Assembly (NCBI GenBank): GCA_003290165.1 | Contig: QNQO01000529.1 | Span: 558,001-622,000 of the forward strand | Direction of reading: 5' to 3' | Source of the DNA: Berberis thunbergii | Lineage: Eukaryota; Streptophyta; Magnoliopsida; Ranunculales; Berberidaceae | Length of the DNA: 64,000 nucleotides | Part shown: piece after piece, positions 1 through 12,649 of the stretch | Numbering within the stretch: position 1 is the first letter of the stretch | Layout: every line of letters starts with the position of its first letter | Notes under the pieces: generated by a model | The model's input: only the letters and a program-made list of their open reading frames with translations | Told to the model about the DNA's origin: nothing | Database searches by the model: none | Made by a program: the position numbers and the translations under genes

Positions 1-496
1 CTACAACAATTGTCCAGTTTCCATATTTTTCTACAACAATTGTCCTGAATAGACTTCATTTCCACAAATGTTCCATTCTTTTGGACATGTTTTTTTGCTT
101 CTTTCTTTTCAATGCCCAAACCCTTTGCCAATAATGTAATACATTCATCTGTCTTCATTTTCACCGACGTTCATGCCGGCTTACCAACAATCAGTAAATG
201 AGTTATACGGTAGACGTCGTCCAGAGTGATGATCATCTCTCCAAAAGGTAGGTGAAATGTGTTGGTCTCAGGTTGCCAATGCTTCACGAAAGCACAAATG
301 GTCACCTTATCAAGACGATCCTTACAATAATGAATGAAAGGATATAGATCGCTATTATAGATCATTTTGTTTACTTCTTTCAACTTATGTTTCAACTTCC
401 AATCTAATAAGTTCTTATGTTGATGCCGACATCGCAATGTGTCTCGTTCCTAAATACAAGAAACATATACATTAAGTAATTCAATGTCCAAATATA

Positions 497-885
497 TTAG
501 GGCTGAACAAAAAACCGATCAAACCGATTAAACCAACCAAACCGATCAAAACTGAACCATTTAAATTCGGTTCGGATCGGTATTGGTTTTAAAAAATTCA
601 AAACCGAAGTGGTTGGTTCGACTTTTGGTTTCTATGTGATTTTAACCGACCAAACCGAACCGACCGAATATATATAATAAATAATATAATATGTTTAAAA
701 TAGTCAGTCGATTCGGTTTTATTTTGATTTTGGTTCGATTTTAGTCGGTTACGATTTGCATAAATTAGAATCGATTCGGTTTCAGATCGATTTTGTTAAT
801 GGTCGGTTCGGTTTCGTTCTGAAAATTTTAAAACCGACCTAAGTCGGTTCAATTCATGGTTTAGGTGAAAAACCGAACCTCAGCC

Positions 886-889
<4 letters not shown>
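497..889. mobile_element. hAT-like MITE, copy 1 (CCGA/TCGG-rich)
   Basis: A 393-bp element with inverted ends: it opens with TTAGGGCTGA and closes with the exact reverse complement. The interior is full of ACCGA/TCGGT words on both strands, so it can fold back along much of its length. The flanks are AT-only (TATAT type), which hides any 8-bp target duplication. No coding capacity is present. A shorter diverged copy lies at about 19,587-19,866. The TAGGG-type end suggests the hAT superfamily, but that is inference. Confidence 0.6.

Positions 890-951
<62 letters not shown>
889..951. repeat. (AT)n microsatellite
   Basis: About 60 bp of uninterrupted AT dinucleotide directly abuts the right end of the MITE. 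It may have grown from the AT-rich target site. Confidence 0.95.
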
Positions 952-957
<6 letters not shown>

Positions 958-1984
958 TTATATTTACTTACCTGCTCACCATCCCAAATGGCACGGAAAA
1001 TATGTCAACGATAATCCTTTAATGTGAAACAATTCTTGGGACCATTGGGATAAGAAACTCTACCATCTCCTTCATCTTCACCCTCTTATACCACTGTTTC
1101 CTCATCATCCACAAACACATTGTCACCCTCCTCTAATTTCTCATCTTCATGTCCAACACCCTCACCAATCGCGTCTCCTTCAAATTGTGATTAGGCTTGA
1201 CTTTGCATGACAATTATTAGCTTGGCTGCTTTTTTCAGCATTTATTTGAGTCCCAAGTTCATCATCTCTCGTCTTCTTCTTCACTTCTTTCTCCCTATTT
1301 TTTTCATTATTTTTTGTTTTTGTTCTTCCAACTCTTTGCCCTTTTTTGCTCTTGCTTTTCGGTGAAACATGTAGTATAGAAACAACACTGAGATCACTAC
1401 ATCAAAATTCGAGGTGATAGAGGTAAAAAAAAGTTTTATTAAAATTATCAAATCACCATAGGTGATAGAAAAATCAATTTTGGATGAAAAAGTTTCTATG
1501 CATATTCTATACTGTGTGTTCATACATTCATGTTGATTTGATAATTTATCCAATGCGAGGGGTTACCACCATTTTGGATAGAAAAATGCAAAGAAAATAC
1601 TTACCTTCAGATTCTATTCAATTTTGGGTTCGATTGAGTTCAATTTAGGGTTTCAAGGGTTTGAAATTACACCTGGAGAGAGTGGTGCAGGTGGTGAAAC
1701 AATCGAACGGAGCCGGTAGTGAAGCAATCAAACCAATCGAATGGGAGAGAGAGTGGAGTAGAGAGGGAAAAACTCGATTTTGAATGGGGGAGAATAATTC
1801 GATTTTGAATGGGGTAGATAGTGGATACATGTTTATATTGGTGATGTGAAAAAACAGTGGTGGTGTGGGATAGTATAATGGTGTGTGACATCCTTTACTA
1901 ATTAACCATAAAATCCAATTCAATTTGGTGCCCTCAACAAAATGTTTGGTAACAAACGAAAACATCCCATCTTTCTCATTCGGT

Positions 1985-2186
1985 TGTCAAAACCCCTCTG
2001 GTTTTTTCTAGGGTTCTGATCCTCCCTCTCACTCGATCTTCAAACCCGACTTCACTTCTCGCTGTTTGGGTTTGGGGTTAGACTCTACTCATTTCGGGCT
2101 GAGATTTCACTGATCGGAGGACGCCAGCGATTAAATCGATGAGTTGGGTTTGATTTCTCTCCACCTTCATCACGATTGGATTCAAG
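1985..2186 (+). other. Probable 5'UTR exon of the MTB-like gene
   Basis: This CT-rich leader-like stretch ends at a textbook donor, AAG|GTAAGT, at 2,186/2,187. A matching acceptor, TTTATAG|AT, lies at 3,593/3,594, so the implied leader intron is 1,407 bp. The transcription start is a guess. The stretch contains a five-codon upstream ORF at 2,139-2,153. No coding frame continues into it from the main ORF. The end of the PMD element lies less than 100 bp upstream, so the promoter may overlap transposon sequence. Confidence 0.5.
2139..2153 (+). other. Short upstream ORF (4 residues) in leader exon
   Basis: ATG AGT TGG GTT TGA sits 33 bp before the leader donor site. If the leader exon is transcribed as inferred, this minimal uORF precedes the main start and could tune translation. 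There is no experimental support in the sequence itself. Confidence 0.3.
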
Positions 2187-3655
2187 GTAAGTTCGCAACT
2201 GCTACTGTTCGATTTTACGTCAATCCATAGCTCCACGAGTTTAATTTTGCTAATTGAACTACTGAAATTGTTGAATGTCTTTCATACCAATTTTTTTTTA
2301 TTTGTAATGTGAACACCTTTTTGTCTTTCATAGCTCCATGAAACTACAATTGCCACTATTCCTTGTTAAAACTTACATCTGCCTCCTAGTTTCCCTACGA
2401 TTTTTGGTGCCCATAGGTAAACTATTCAATTTCATATAATGGAATGGAAAAGTCTGTATCTAAGAAGTCTCCCTTTAAAAGTGAGATTATAGAGGAAAAT
2501 TAGGTATTTTGAAGTATAAGTCTTTCTTTTTGTTTCTTCCAGTGATCGTTTCGAGGGTTATGACTTGTTAAGAAGCTTTTGCCATTGGTGATGAAATTTG
2601 TCCATATTTCTTTGTTGAGTGGAGGTTTTTCAGGATTGGATATTAGTCTCGTTAGGAAGGGTTTTCTTAATCTAATTATCTATGTATAGTACTACAGTCT
2701 GAGTTGGGTAAAAACAACATAACAATAAATGGTCAATGCCAACTATTAAATGGACAAAATATTCATTTTGAATCTTTGTCCTAGTTTAGTACCACAATGG
2801 CTTGCTATTTCCATGAAAAGTACCTACAAGAAAAATGGTTTCTCTCTGCATCCCTTTTATTATTAACTTTAATTTTCTCCCTTTTAATAAGTTCCTCCCT
2901 ACTTGATTTGCCAGAATAATGTGGAAGCCAAATGTTTCTATTTTATGTTTGAAAAGGCATGTATATGTTTATCGACCCGACTGTAAAACAAAGCTAAGTA
3001 TAATGTTATCTTCATCCAAATAATGTGAAAAAGTGGAATAAAAACCACTGAATATGATTCGAATTTATAAACAAATAAACCATGTTTGCAAAAAAAAAAA
3101 AACTTTATCGTGAAATAACACTGTGGAGTGCACCCACAGACCACAAGATAGAACAACCAGTATAAAAAAAATCGTAGTGAACTTTTGAGGATTCCGATAG
3201 CAGTCTGACTAAAATAATGTGAAATGCGCTTGTGAATGTCTAGGTAGTCAACCATTGCCTCAATGAAGGTAATTGGCTTCAACTTGTCAGGTTGATTGAG
3301 CGTAAGCTAAGGAGTTATTTAGCTTGGCTTTAATCTCTCTTATCTTCCTTTATTAATTTTGGGTTGTTGGAATCTATGGGCTTATAATAATGTTACATGG
3401 TTTGCTGTACTAGATTGGAACACTTCCTTTGTTTATCTAATGGTTAGTTTCTCTAACCCACTGAAAAAGGTAATGCACATCATATGTTTGGCAAGTTCAA
3501 AATTATTTCAACAATATGTTATGTGTTTTCCTGTTTAATATTATCCATCTTTGAAGAATGTTATTTTTAATGTTTTTTATTTGTTCTTTATAGATCTTTG
3601 GTTGGTCTTCACCGTCATAGGGTACTAGACAGGCAGAGATTGGTTTTAACTGATC

Positions 3656-6600
3656 ATGACTGAATATCGGAGATCTCGTGGTGGTGGTAATGACACTGTG
3701 GAAAGTCGAGAGAGGCCTATTAGTTACGCAGAAGATGAGGATGCACATGCAAAGGCAAGGGATAGAAGCGGAGGGAGGGAAGATAGACACTCTCGAAGGT
3801 CAAGGTCACATACCCCAGAAAGGAGTGGGAGTCGGAGGCGTCACCAACAATCTGATGAATCTGAGTCAGACAATGAAAGAAGAAGCAATAGCTTCAAAGC
3901 AAAGGAGCGCGAAAATGAAAAAGGGGATGGTTATAGGGATGATAGATTAAAAGGTAGCCGTGATAGTAGCTGGTTTGACAGGAGCAGAGATCCTGAATCA
4001 GGTCCCAAGGACCACTGGAAGAAGAGAAGACATAGTAGCAGTGGCAATGATAAAGAGACAACATATGGGGAGTTTGATTTTGATCATGAAAAAGATTGGG
4101 AATCACAAAGACGAGCACGTAATGAGAGGATCGATAATCGGCCTGGATATAGGAGAAATAATCGGGCTGATGGGGGATTTGCAAAAACAAGTTCTGATAC
4201 AATAGAGATCCAACCCAAGTTTCATGATGACGGAAGAGATGAGTCTGGATCAACCTTTGTTGTACGTAAAAATATTGAAGTTGCTCAGCAGACTGATTTT
4301 ACCCCTGGTGCCTGTGATGAGCAATGGGGATATCACTCAGAGGACAGGACACGGATGTCTGAGATATATGGTCCTGGTGACGATATACAAGAAAGGTGTC
4401 GCGAAGATGGTGATCAGAGTACTGGAAGGAATAATATTAATATGCAGGGTGAGGAGGAAAAGGGGAGAGAAGGTCAGAAAGGTTTTCCTAGTTCTAATCG
4501 TTCTAGTGTTGGTCCTAGTAGTGGTTCACAACCACCATATGGAAATAACCAGGGTTCTGGGTCTTTTAGTAGAGGCTCCCAACAAGGAGTAAAAGCAAAT
4601 AGGCTTGGTAGAGGAGGAAGAGGAAGAGTTACGGGAAGTGATGGACAATGGGTTACTCATCCAATGCCTATGATGGTACCTCCTTTTAGTCCTCTTGGAA
4701 TGCCATCACCGATGCAGCCACTTGGGCCAAATATGTCACCAGCTTCAGTTCCACCTATTGGACTGGGTGTCTTTATCCCACCATTTCAAGGGCCCAATAT
4801 TTGGCCTGGAGTTCGAGGCATTGATATGAATATGCTAGCTGTCCCGCCTGGTCTTTCTCCTGTTCCTCCTGGGCCTTCACCATCTACGTTTTCACCCAAC
4901 ATGGGTGCTGGTCCAAACCCTGCCATGTACTTTAATCAACCAGGCGCTGCAAGAGGAATGACCCCTAACATTCCTGGTTTTAATTCTATGGGGACAATGG
5001 GAAGAGGAATGTCTCATGACAGAGCTCCGGGAGGATGGACTCCAAGAAATAGTGGACCTGCTGGCAAGGCTCCTTCTCGAGGAGAACAAAATGATTACTC
5101 CCAAAATTTTGTTGATACTGGTACTCGACCTCAGAATTTCATCAGGGAATTGGAGCTGACAAGTGTTGTGGAGGATTACCCGAAGCTACGAGAACTTATT
5201 CAGAAGAAAGATGAGATTGTTGCAAAATCTGCTTCCCCTCCTATGTACTACAAGTGTGATCTGCGCGAATTTGTTTTATCTCCGGAGTTTTTTGGCACCA
5301 AGTTCGATGTTATTCTTGTAGACCCCCCTTGGGAAGAATATGTCCATCGAGCACCTGGAGTTTCTGACCATATGGAGTATTGGACATTTGAACAAATAAA
5401 GGAACTTAAAATTGAGGTATTCTTTTGCCACACTATTTTTGTTTGATGTTCCTTGTTTGTATTTTTCGTGTCTTATGGGTCTAAACCTTACTCTACACGT
5501 TCCAGGCAATAGCAGATACACCTTCCTTTATCTTTCTTTGGGTTGGTGATGGTGTGGGTCTTGAGCAGGGGCGCCAATGTCTAAAAAAGGTATGCTTCTG
5601 TTGAGCGGCAATGCACATGATCATAAACTGCATCTGGTGATCTCTTATATCTTTAACGTTCTCATACATATATTGTGGAATCAGATGCTTATATAGATTT
5701 AATATTCCCTTTTTTCCAAAAAATATCCACTATGTAGTATTGGCTATTGTTTCTTTTCTTTTCTTTGCAAAAATTCCCCGAAGCAATATCAGGGTCTTAG
5801 AAGTTTTATGTGATTATGGATCATCGATGATAGATTTGTTCATCTGAGCAGCCTGAGTGACTATTATTCTTTAAAACAGTATCATGAGATGGATATACCA
5901 AGGGTTTTAACTTTAATATGTTGCTGTGGTTTGTGCAGTGGGGTTTCCGTAGGTGCGAGGATATATGTTGGGTAAAGACCAACAAAACTAATGCAACTCT
6001 GGGTTTGCAGCATGATGCTCAAAGATTATTTCAGCACTCAAAGGTTAGCTCTAACCTAATGTTGGTTGTTGCTGTGATACTGAAATTTCTGGTTATAAAT
6101 TTTAAATTGTGACTTTTCCTTCCTAAGTTCACAATGTCTATGATGAAGGAACACTGCTTGATGGGTATAAAAGGAACTGTTCGTAGGAGCACTGATGGTC
6201 ATATCATCCATGCCAATATTGACACAGACATTATAATTGCAGAAGAACCTCCTTATGGTTAGCCTCATAGTATTCATTGTCATGAATAATGCATGGATTT
6301 TTAACTTTGAATACTTTTCATATCCTTCTGCCTGCAACTGTGAACATGGTATTGAGCCTTTTGGCAAATCAACTTGCAGGTTCAACCATGAAGCCTGAGG
6401 ATATGCATCGGATTATTGAGCATTTCTCCCTTGGGCGCAGGAGACTCGAGCTGTTTGGTGAAGACCATAACATTCGGTCTGGTTGGCTAACTGTTGGGAA
6501 AGGATTATCATCTTCAAATTTCAATGCCGAGGCAAACTATTCAACACAACCTATCTTTTTCTCTTCTTGTGAATGGGAGATAAGTTACTAAGTTGCATAA

Positions 6601-7152
6601 GCTAAAGATATATGGACTTGATTGAGTCGAAGTTGTTGAATGTCTCTGGAAACCTCTAAATTTTCTGGTTTTGAGATTTCGTTTGTTAATTTATGGCTAG
6701 AAAATATACACTTTTTGCTTCTGGCTTCAGGAGTTCAAACACTCGAGAGATCTATTGCTGAATGAATCTTCTACATAGCTAAAAGTTGAATTACAAGTAA
6801 TTTTGTATCGTCTTTTCTTTTTCGATTATTAAAAGTTCATTGGAATTTGCAGGCATATATTAGAAATTTTGCTGACAAGGATGGAAAAGTTTGGCAAGGT
6901 GGTGGAGGGCGGAATCCACCACCAGATGCACCTCATCTCGTGCTGACAACCCCTGACATAGAAGGCCTCCGTCCCAAATCCCCACCAGCAAAAAATCAGC
7001 AACTGCAACAATCAACTTCTATAAGCACAACAGCCAATACTGCTAACAGAAAGCCTGCAGCAAATTCTCCACAAAACCATACTGTCATTATTCCGACCCA
7101 AGAGGCAAGCTTGAACTCTTCAGCTCTTGCCCAGTGGACGGGGAGACTATAA
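3656..7152 (+). CDS. MTB: METTL14-type m6A methyltransferase subunit (plant MTB-like)
   Basis: Six coding exons join in frame: 3,656-5,416, 5,506-5,589, 5,939-6,043, 6,149-6,257, 6,380-6,531 and 6,853-7,152 (836 codons). The family partners MTA/METTL3 in nuclear N6-adenosine methylation of mRNA. The N-terminal ~300 residues are Arg/Ser/Glu-rich and disordered, with an RGG-like patch near residue 320 and a Pro/Met/Gly-rich stretch at about 335-480. The MT-A70 fold starts near residue 500 ([18 protein letters not shown]). DPPW lies at about 556-559, where human METTL14 has [40 protein letters not shown] and [15 protein letters not shown] follow. An in-frame TAA at 3,647-3,649 supports this start unless an upstream coding exon exists. 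From memory, plant MTBs usually have a longer N-terminus and a tail ending in a DMYGF-like motif; this one ends AQWTGRL. Five of the six introns have GT donors; the last appears to be GC-AG. Confidence 0.88.
6532..6852 (+). other. Probable GC-AG intron of the MTB-like gene
   Basis: The conserved peptide continues across [16 protein letters not shown] only if the intron begins GCAAAC right after GAG (6,529-6,531) and ends TTTGCAG at 6,852. No nearby GT donor keeps this frame: reading through adds an unrelated tail and stops near 6,591. GC-AG introns are a known minor class, here without the usual GCAAGT. Confidence 0.65.
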
Positions 7153-8110
7153 CCACCGTATATTCTGAACTTGGCTTCAACCTTTGGACAATTAGTGTTT
7201 CGATTCTTTTCAACACAACTCTCATGTGGGCACAATGGAGATCATCATGATTCACGAGTGAGAAGATTTAGCCTTTCCTATTACTGTTTTGTTGATCCCG
7301 ACATTCATTTAAGTGAAGTGCCTTTCCAAATTAACTAATTGACTTGGTTAGGAGGATGATAGTGAAAGAGGAGTGAAGCTAGACAGAAGCTTTGGTTCCT
7401 CCTTTTACTTCTGAAACATTCAGATTGAGCAATGCTTTTGTACAAATTTGAACTTGAGCTCCTGTTTGGTCAATATTGCATTGTGCAAGTGAAATGTTCT
7501 TGCAATGGCGATTGATTCTATATCACCAACTCTACTAATTGGTCCATAAGTTGTGCTGTGGTATAGTAATTTTTCGTTAGGAAATTCAAAATCTGTTTTA
7601 TTTCTATAATTTTCTCTACTTATTCCAGCAAATTTAGAACTTAGAAGTGCAGATGTTCAAATACTTATTGCATATCCTTCTGCGGCAGTGCATCGGGTGG
7701 GTATAGTCAGCCTTGTTCTGCTGCATTTGGCCTTGGTTTGACCTTTGTTCTGGGGCACATACACCTGATATTCAGCCTCGGTATGTTTGGGCAATGTTCT
7801 GTAGTAGCTGGCCATAATCCTTAGCCCTCTCCCATGGTACGTCTAACCTTACTAGTGACCCAATTCTTGATCATGTTTTGAACCCGGAGGGTCCACACGA
7901 GCAATTTCTGAACCACGATAAAGAGGGAAGCACCATATAGCAAACGTGCCCAGACAAAAAACGTACTTACTGCAACTAAGATAGCTGCCCATGCTGGCAC
8001 CAGAATCTGGGAGTAAAAGTGGCATCAAAATCTGGGACTAAATAGAAGCAGCATTGGTGTATATGATCAAAGGCAAAAATGAATCTGGTTAATGTTACCT
8101 GACCAAGACT
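7153..8110. other. 3'UTR and intergenic region
   Basis: The first ~400 bp is probably 3'UTR of the MTB-like gene; no single clear poly(A) signal stands out. At about 7,820-8,000 the minus strand holds a ~55-codon open stretch with a hydrophobic run (AWAAILVAVSTFFVWARLLYG) followed by basic residues and then a stop. I do not recognise it. It may be an exon or relic of an unknown gene. Confidence 0.4.
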
Positions 8111-8322
8111 TTTTGACACCATCTCCCCCCTTTTTTGAATCTACTAAAGGGCACCATCAATAAAAGGGTTTATCCAACATGTTTCCAAACTTCTTGGCCA
8201 AAATTTTGGCCGATTAGGGCGAAAGAGAATCCCCTTCTCGCAACAGTTTCCCTCCCTTCCCAATCTCACAAGAAATGTTCCATTGTCGGTCTCTCTCCTT
8301 TCTCGATTCTCTCTCTTCTAGA

Positions 8323-9088
8323 AATGGATGAGTTTAGTGAAGGTGATGATGACAGACTTGAGGATGATAATGGTGGACGTGAGGCTGAACATTGTAGACA
8401 TGAGAGTGTGTATTATGCTCCATTTATAGGAGCAAACGAGGAAGATGAACAATTTTGAGATTAAGAACAACCTACTCCACTTGAGATGAACCTGCATGGC
8501 TTTAACTTTGTTGTGGTTATTGTAATATCATGTTTAATTTCCTCTTTTGTTTATATTTGAAGCCGCGTTGTTATTGTTAGGGTTATTTGTTAATTTTTGA
8601 TGTAGTGGGTGGATTTTCTACTCTAAAACTTTTTTGTTTAATATTGTTTATCGATTTCAGTTGATAATTTCATGTTTATTTTGTTTTTTTGTTCTTATGG
8701 TTAGTTTGATAATGTTGGTTGTTGTTATTATTTGGGGATTATTTATATATAATTTTTTTTTTTTTTTTTGCATAGGCTCTTATTAGATAAATTTTGTTAT
8801 GCCTCCTGATGATGTTGACAACCCAAAATTAGTTCAAGCCTATTTGGAAGAGACCAACCTTCTAGAGGTAATCATTGCCTTAATCATTTTCTTAATTTAT
8901 TTCTTCATTACGTTACTTAATATATGATTTTAATTATAATTTGCTTGATTTACCTAATGTGGAAGGATGATCATCTTGTTAACGACAAGGCTTATGTCGA
9001 GACAAATAGTGAGGCTGACAACCATGGAGAGGAAAAAGTATTGGAGGAGGTAGTCGACGATAGTGACTTTTTCTTACGAAAGAACTAA
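8323..9088 (+). pseudogene. N-terminal acidic part of MULE transposase, broken
   Basis: Two open segments (MDEFSEGDDD... at 8,323-8,458, and MPPDDVDNPKLVQAYLEE... at about 8,801-9,088) are strongly acidic and separated by stops or introns. Short acidic leaders before the zinc-binding and transposase regions are typical of plant MULE proteins. The DNA-binding FAR1-like domain expected between here and 9,535 is not recognisable. Confidence 0.4.
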
Positions 9089-9534
9089 GGTTAATTCGTG
9101 CATAGCCATTTTCACAAGTTCATTGCTCTTCCTAACAAGTTTATTGTTCTTCCTAACATGTATATTTTTTTATTTCTGATTGAAGTCGGCCTTGATAGCT
9201 TAGTGCCAAGGCGTTGGTAGAGGTAATAGCATTGTTGTTATTATTACAAAATCAAATCCCGCTGATAATAAACGTAGATGAAGGATCCACTTTGGATGTG
9301 GGAGGGGAGGGAAGCAAAAAAAAAAAAGGTGCAAAAATGACGTTGATAATGGAATGGTCGATCAAGCAGTATAAAGAAGTGTTGTTGCCCGTTTCAATTG
9401 AGAGGGACATCATATAGATGACCGTTGAAAGTTGCAAGTCACATGTAGAACCCACAACCATCATCGTGGAAACTCATTCCTTGATTATTCCTATGCAGGC
9501 AGATTGAAAGAAACAAAAATAACATATACTATTT

Positions 9535-10915
9535 TTGCCGCATATGTCAACGTCGTATGTCGCGCCTCGGTACATCTTGCCCGAGATGAAAGAGATGTTT
9601 CCTAGCAATGTCTCATATTTTATCACTATTTACAATGCCATTGCAAGGTTAAAGACACTTCAACTACATGGGATAACTTTGCAACAAACCGTGCACATGT
9701 TGAATAAGAATAATTACATTGAATGACATATTATGGATGAGGATAACAGAATGACCAATGTTTACTGGGCGAACCCTAAGTCAATTCAACTAGCCAAGTG
9801 TTTTTCATCAATGATACTTATGAATTGCATTTATAAAATCAATCTCTATCGGATGCCACCTTTTGAGATTGTGGTGTTACGTCGACGGGGAAGACTTTCA
9901 ATGTTGCATGTTGTTTTATGTCTTCGGAGAAGGAAGAGTCGTACGCTTGGGCTTTGGAAAAATTATTGAGCATTTTTTAGTCAACAACTTGCCAACCATA
10001 TTTGACACTGATTCAGAGTTGTCATGGCTATTGAGCAAATATTTCCTTAAGCAAAAGATTGTTGTTCACGTAACACGTAAATACTAATGTAGGAAAGAAT
10101 TGCAAAAAACACTTTAAGAATAATGAGGGATGGTACGGGTTTAATAGTTTTTTCACAGATTTGTGTCAATCAAGATTAGACGAAAAATGGATGTCGGCCA
10201 TTATTGAGTTCGATACAAAATGGGCGTCACACCCGAAATGTCTGAATTATTTGAGGAAGAATTGGCATCCACAAAGGATTACTTCGTGAGTGCATGGACC
10301 GATACTTGTATGCATTTTGTCCAGGAGACAATCGATCACGCTGAAGGTACACACTTGATGTTGTAGAAGGTGTTGGAAAATTCTCAAGGGACATTTTTAA
10401 TGCATTAACAAAGATGCATGACATTATCCAAATCCAATGATAGAAATTGAAGTGTCATTTCAACAAAGTTTGACAAAGGTGAATAATGAACATATGTCGA
10501 TTTCTTTTAGAAAACTTCATGGTTCGTGACGCACAAGGCTCTTGATTCGATGTTATCAGAAATTTCGAGCTGTAAATCAGTGGGCAATGACTCTGTCAAG
10601 TGTAGATGTGTGATTCGATCCATTCATGGGTTGCTTTGTTTTCATGAAATGGCGGAATATCTAACTCCCAATGGACAACTTCCATTGGATACTTTGGACA
10701 AAAATTGGGTGCAACTTGGCAAAACACTTATTCCTAAAGGTGCATATGTGATTATAGAGTCAATGGTCAATGCCATCAAGCAAAAGTTTAGCAAATCCAC
10801 TTCTGAACAACAATTGTTGTTGTTGAAGAGGAAGATTCTAAAATTGAGTTGCCCAGGTTCAACTCTAGCGATGGAACCATCAAAACTTGTGGTTGGGAAG
10901 GGGAAATCTAAGTAG
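9535..10915 (+). pseudogene. MULE transposase pseudogene (PF10551 type, SWIM finger)
   Basis: Frame-jumping segments follow a FAR1/MULE transposase in order. The series runs HMSTSYVAPRYIL and YNAIARLKTL, then DEDNRMTNVYWANPKSIQL, FEIVGVTSTGKTFNVA (needs a frame change near 9,880), YAWALEKL, DTDSELSWLLSKYF, CLNYLRKNWHP, AEGTHLML, and finally a SWIM finger KCRCVIRSIHGLLCFHE. In the family the first catalytic Asp lies in LMDSTYKTN; here it reads LMNCIYKIN, so Asp is Asn. The second Asp (TDSEL) and a candidate Glu (AEG) remain. At least four stops or frameshifts make it inactive. Confidence 0.7.
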
Positions 10916-11005
10916 AAGAAGTTGTCCAAGAATGAGAAGTCGACCAAAAGGGACCAATCGGTCATGAATACGCCAAGACCCGAAAAGAGCTAAAAAGTCA
11001 ACAAA

Positions 11006-11371
11006 GTGTTTTTAAGCCAAAACCAAAATCAAAGCTTGAGCAATAGAAAGTACTTTCATGAAGCAAATTCCGCCGTGGATTCAAAATATGTTTATAGCAT
11101 TGAAAATGTACTTGCCGATGGGAATGTTGAATTCTTATGCATATACAATTTCCTAGATTATGACAAGGAAAATGGTTGGAAACAGGTAAGGAATGAGCTA
11201 CTAATGGAGCTAGAAACAAACGAAGAGTTGTGGGTTGGAATGTGGCACGAGTGTGGGGTGAAGGTGGTAAAAGTTGTTTTGATTGTTCCAGAAGGCAAGG
11301 TATGCATTAATAAAACACTATATGGTTGTTGGTTATGTGAACTAAAGTACTTCATGTTTTCCATATGTTGA
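11006..11371 (+). pseudogene. OTU-like cysteine protease domain downstream of MULE transposase
   Basis: The reading frame contains VLADGNVEFLCIYNFLDYDKENGW followed by KQVRNELLMELETN, which matches the first half of the OTU domain often fused to plant MULE transposases (DGNCGFRAI, then a helix with RxxLLxEL). The catalytic Cys of DGNC is Val here, so it cannot work as a protease. The His-containing half is not recognisable after 11,371. It follows the transposase by about 90 bp and a stop, as expected of a former fusion protein. Confidence 0.5.
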
Positions 11372-11879
11372 ATCATCGTCACAGTTGAAAGACATACATG
11401 TATGTTTTCCATATGTATGTTTTCCATATGACATCCAAGCCACCAATCCCTTGGATGATACCTACTTGGCCATCTAACTTATTTCCAGAAGAAATGTCAT
11501 AGAAGATTTCATTTGATGGCCAACTCAGCATTGGTGATGTGATGGTGAGGAAGTTCAATGCTAAGAAGATCAATAAGTCGGATTTGCTCATTGATATCTT
11601 GGATTTATGTACGCATGCGCTTTTTTGTATATTTTGAGACTTGCATGTATACGCATATCTTAGTGCTGATATGAAGAAACATTCTTTAATTTGTTGACAT
11701 AGGATGATCTTGTTCTTAGAAAAGTCACCGCTTTTATGTTTATGGATGACTTGTATGCTTGTGATCATTAAATGTCATCAATATATAATTTACAATGCAT
11801 TTATTGAATACCCATTTTACTCACGATGCATTTACATTCAATTGTTCTTATGGCTATAAACATCATAATCTAGACAACG

Positions 11880-12540
11880 ACAGTGATGATGAAATGAATT
11901 ATACATGGCCACAAACATGGCAATGGTCATAAAAATTCAAGATGAAATGAATTTAACATGGTCATGGTTAAAACTTGACAGTATTGAATATGCGAGAATG
12001 TAAGAAATCCAAAAAAGTTGGAAAAATGGACATAAAGAGAAACAAAACCTAGTTCTGACAATTTCACATAAGTTTAGGTGAGACTAAGAATCATACTCGT
12101 GGAGAATGCAACAAATGGTGCCTAAAATGCCAAACGCGGTATCCTCTACGAGTATCTTACTTTGCTTCACACGATCCTAAGCGATGAGCAAAAAAAATGG
12201 TATTATCAAAAAATGAAATTTTTTAGTTCTTTTGGGTTTTTGTAATTTCTATGGTTTTTTCAATACTTATAAGAGAGATAATCCACTCCCAAACATTGCT
12301 TTGACATTTCCTCCAAAACTTCATAATTTTCGGGCCTTTAAAGTCAATTTTTGCAAGTTTTTTCGAGGGAATGTTTAAAACGAAAATGAATTTTGATCAA
12401 TTGTTCATTGATCATGGGGAAAACATAAAAGAAGGAAAAATTGAAAAAATATTAACAAAACTAAACAACACGCTGGTTTTTGGTGTAATCGTAGTGACTA
12501 GTGCAAGTATACAATTACAATTCGCATAAAGGTCTCTGAA
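11880..12540 (+). repeat. Left arm of a large palindrome (about 650 bp)
   Basis: This sequence recurs in reverse complement in 12,650-12,877 plus 21,866-22,290. The right arm is split only by the Athila element, so the palindrome is older than that insertion. Examples are CCAAAAAAGTTG near 12,010 with its complement near 22,160, and TTGATCATGGGGAA near 12,410 with its complement near 12,770. The loop is about 110 bp. No ORF is present. Its place, between a + strand transposase and a minus-strand PMD gene, fits a convergent 3' intergenic spacer. Confidence 0.7.
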
Positions 12541-12649
12541 GAATGCTTATATTGTTGTTGCAACCCAATCACAGCAGCCACTATGAACAATATCCTAACC
12601 CTCACCACAACTTCTGCGAAGAGTGTTTCCAACCAATTGTGATACCTAA

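Larger units (their letters stand above)
171..1045 (-). pseudogene. Plant mobile domain (PMD) gene fragment, copy 1
   Basis: The open piece at 171-437 contains WQPETNTFHLPFGEM followed by ITLDDV, the hallmark of the PMD (aminotransferase-like plant mobile domain) family. Further upstream on the same strand (about 960-1,045) is a second recognisable block, GPKNCFTL...IFRAIWDG, which contains a stop. Between the two blocks lie a MITE (497-889) and an AT microsatellite, so the gene is broken or these sit in an intron. The C-terminal half would lie left of the window. PMD function is poorly known; related domesticated proteins (MAIN/MAIL type) act in silencing and meristem maintenance. This copy looks like transposon debris. 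Confidence 0.6.
1..1900 (-). mobile_element. End of a PMD-carrying (MULE-like) element, partial
   Basis: This stretch holds an antisense plant mobile domain (PMD) gene fragment and its leader. It is clearly related to 25,460-27,290: both contain the PMD core, an acidic-linker-coding stretch and a purine-rich leader with repeated 'ggtggtg' tracts. The element runs off the left edge of the window, so its other end is not visible. On the right it fades out around 1,890-1,900, less than 100 bp before the leader exon of the MTB-like gene. PMD genes are known from MULE and Gypsy elements and from a few domesticated plant genes. No terminal inverted repeat or target duplication could be fixed, so the boundaries are approximate. 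Confidence 0.5.
8115..12540 (+). mobile_element. Decayed MULE with transposase and OTU-like domain
   Basis: A Mutator-like element in + orientation. Its transposase pseudogene is described separately. The left edge, near 8,113, carries GACTTTTTGACACCA. The same 15-mer occurs in reverse complement near 27,270-27,290, at the far end of the PMD-bearing region, so the two could be the ends of one element. No 9-bp target duplication could be aligned. The 3' part runs into the palindrome at 11,880-12,877. Confidence 0.5.
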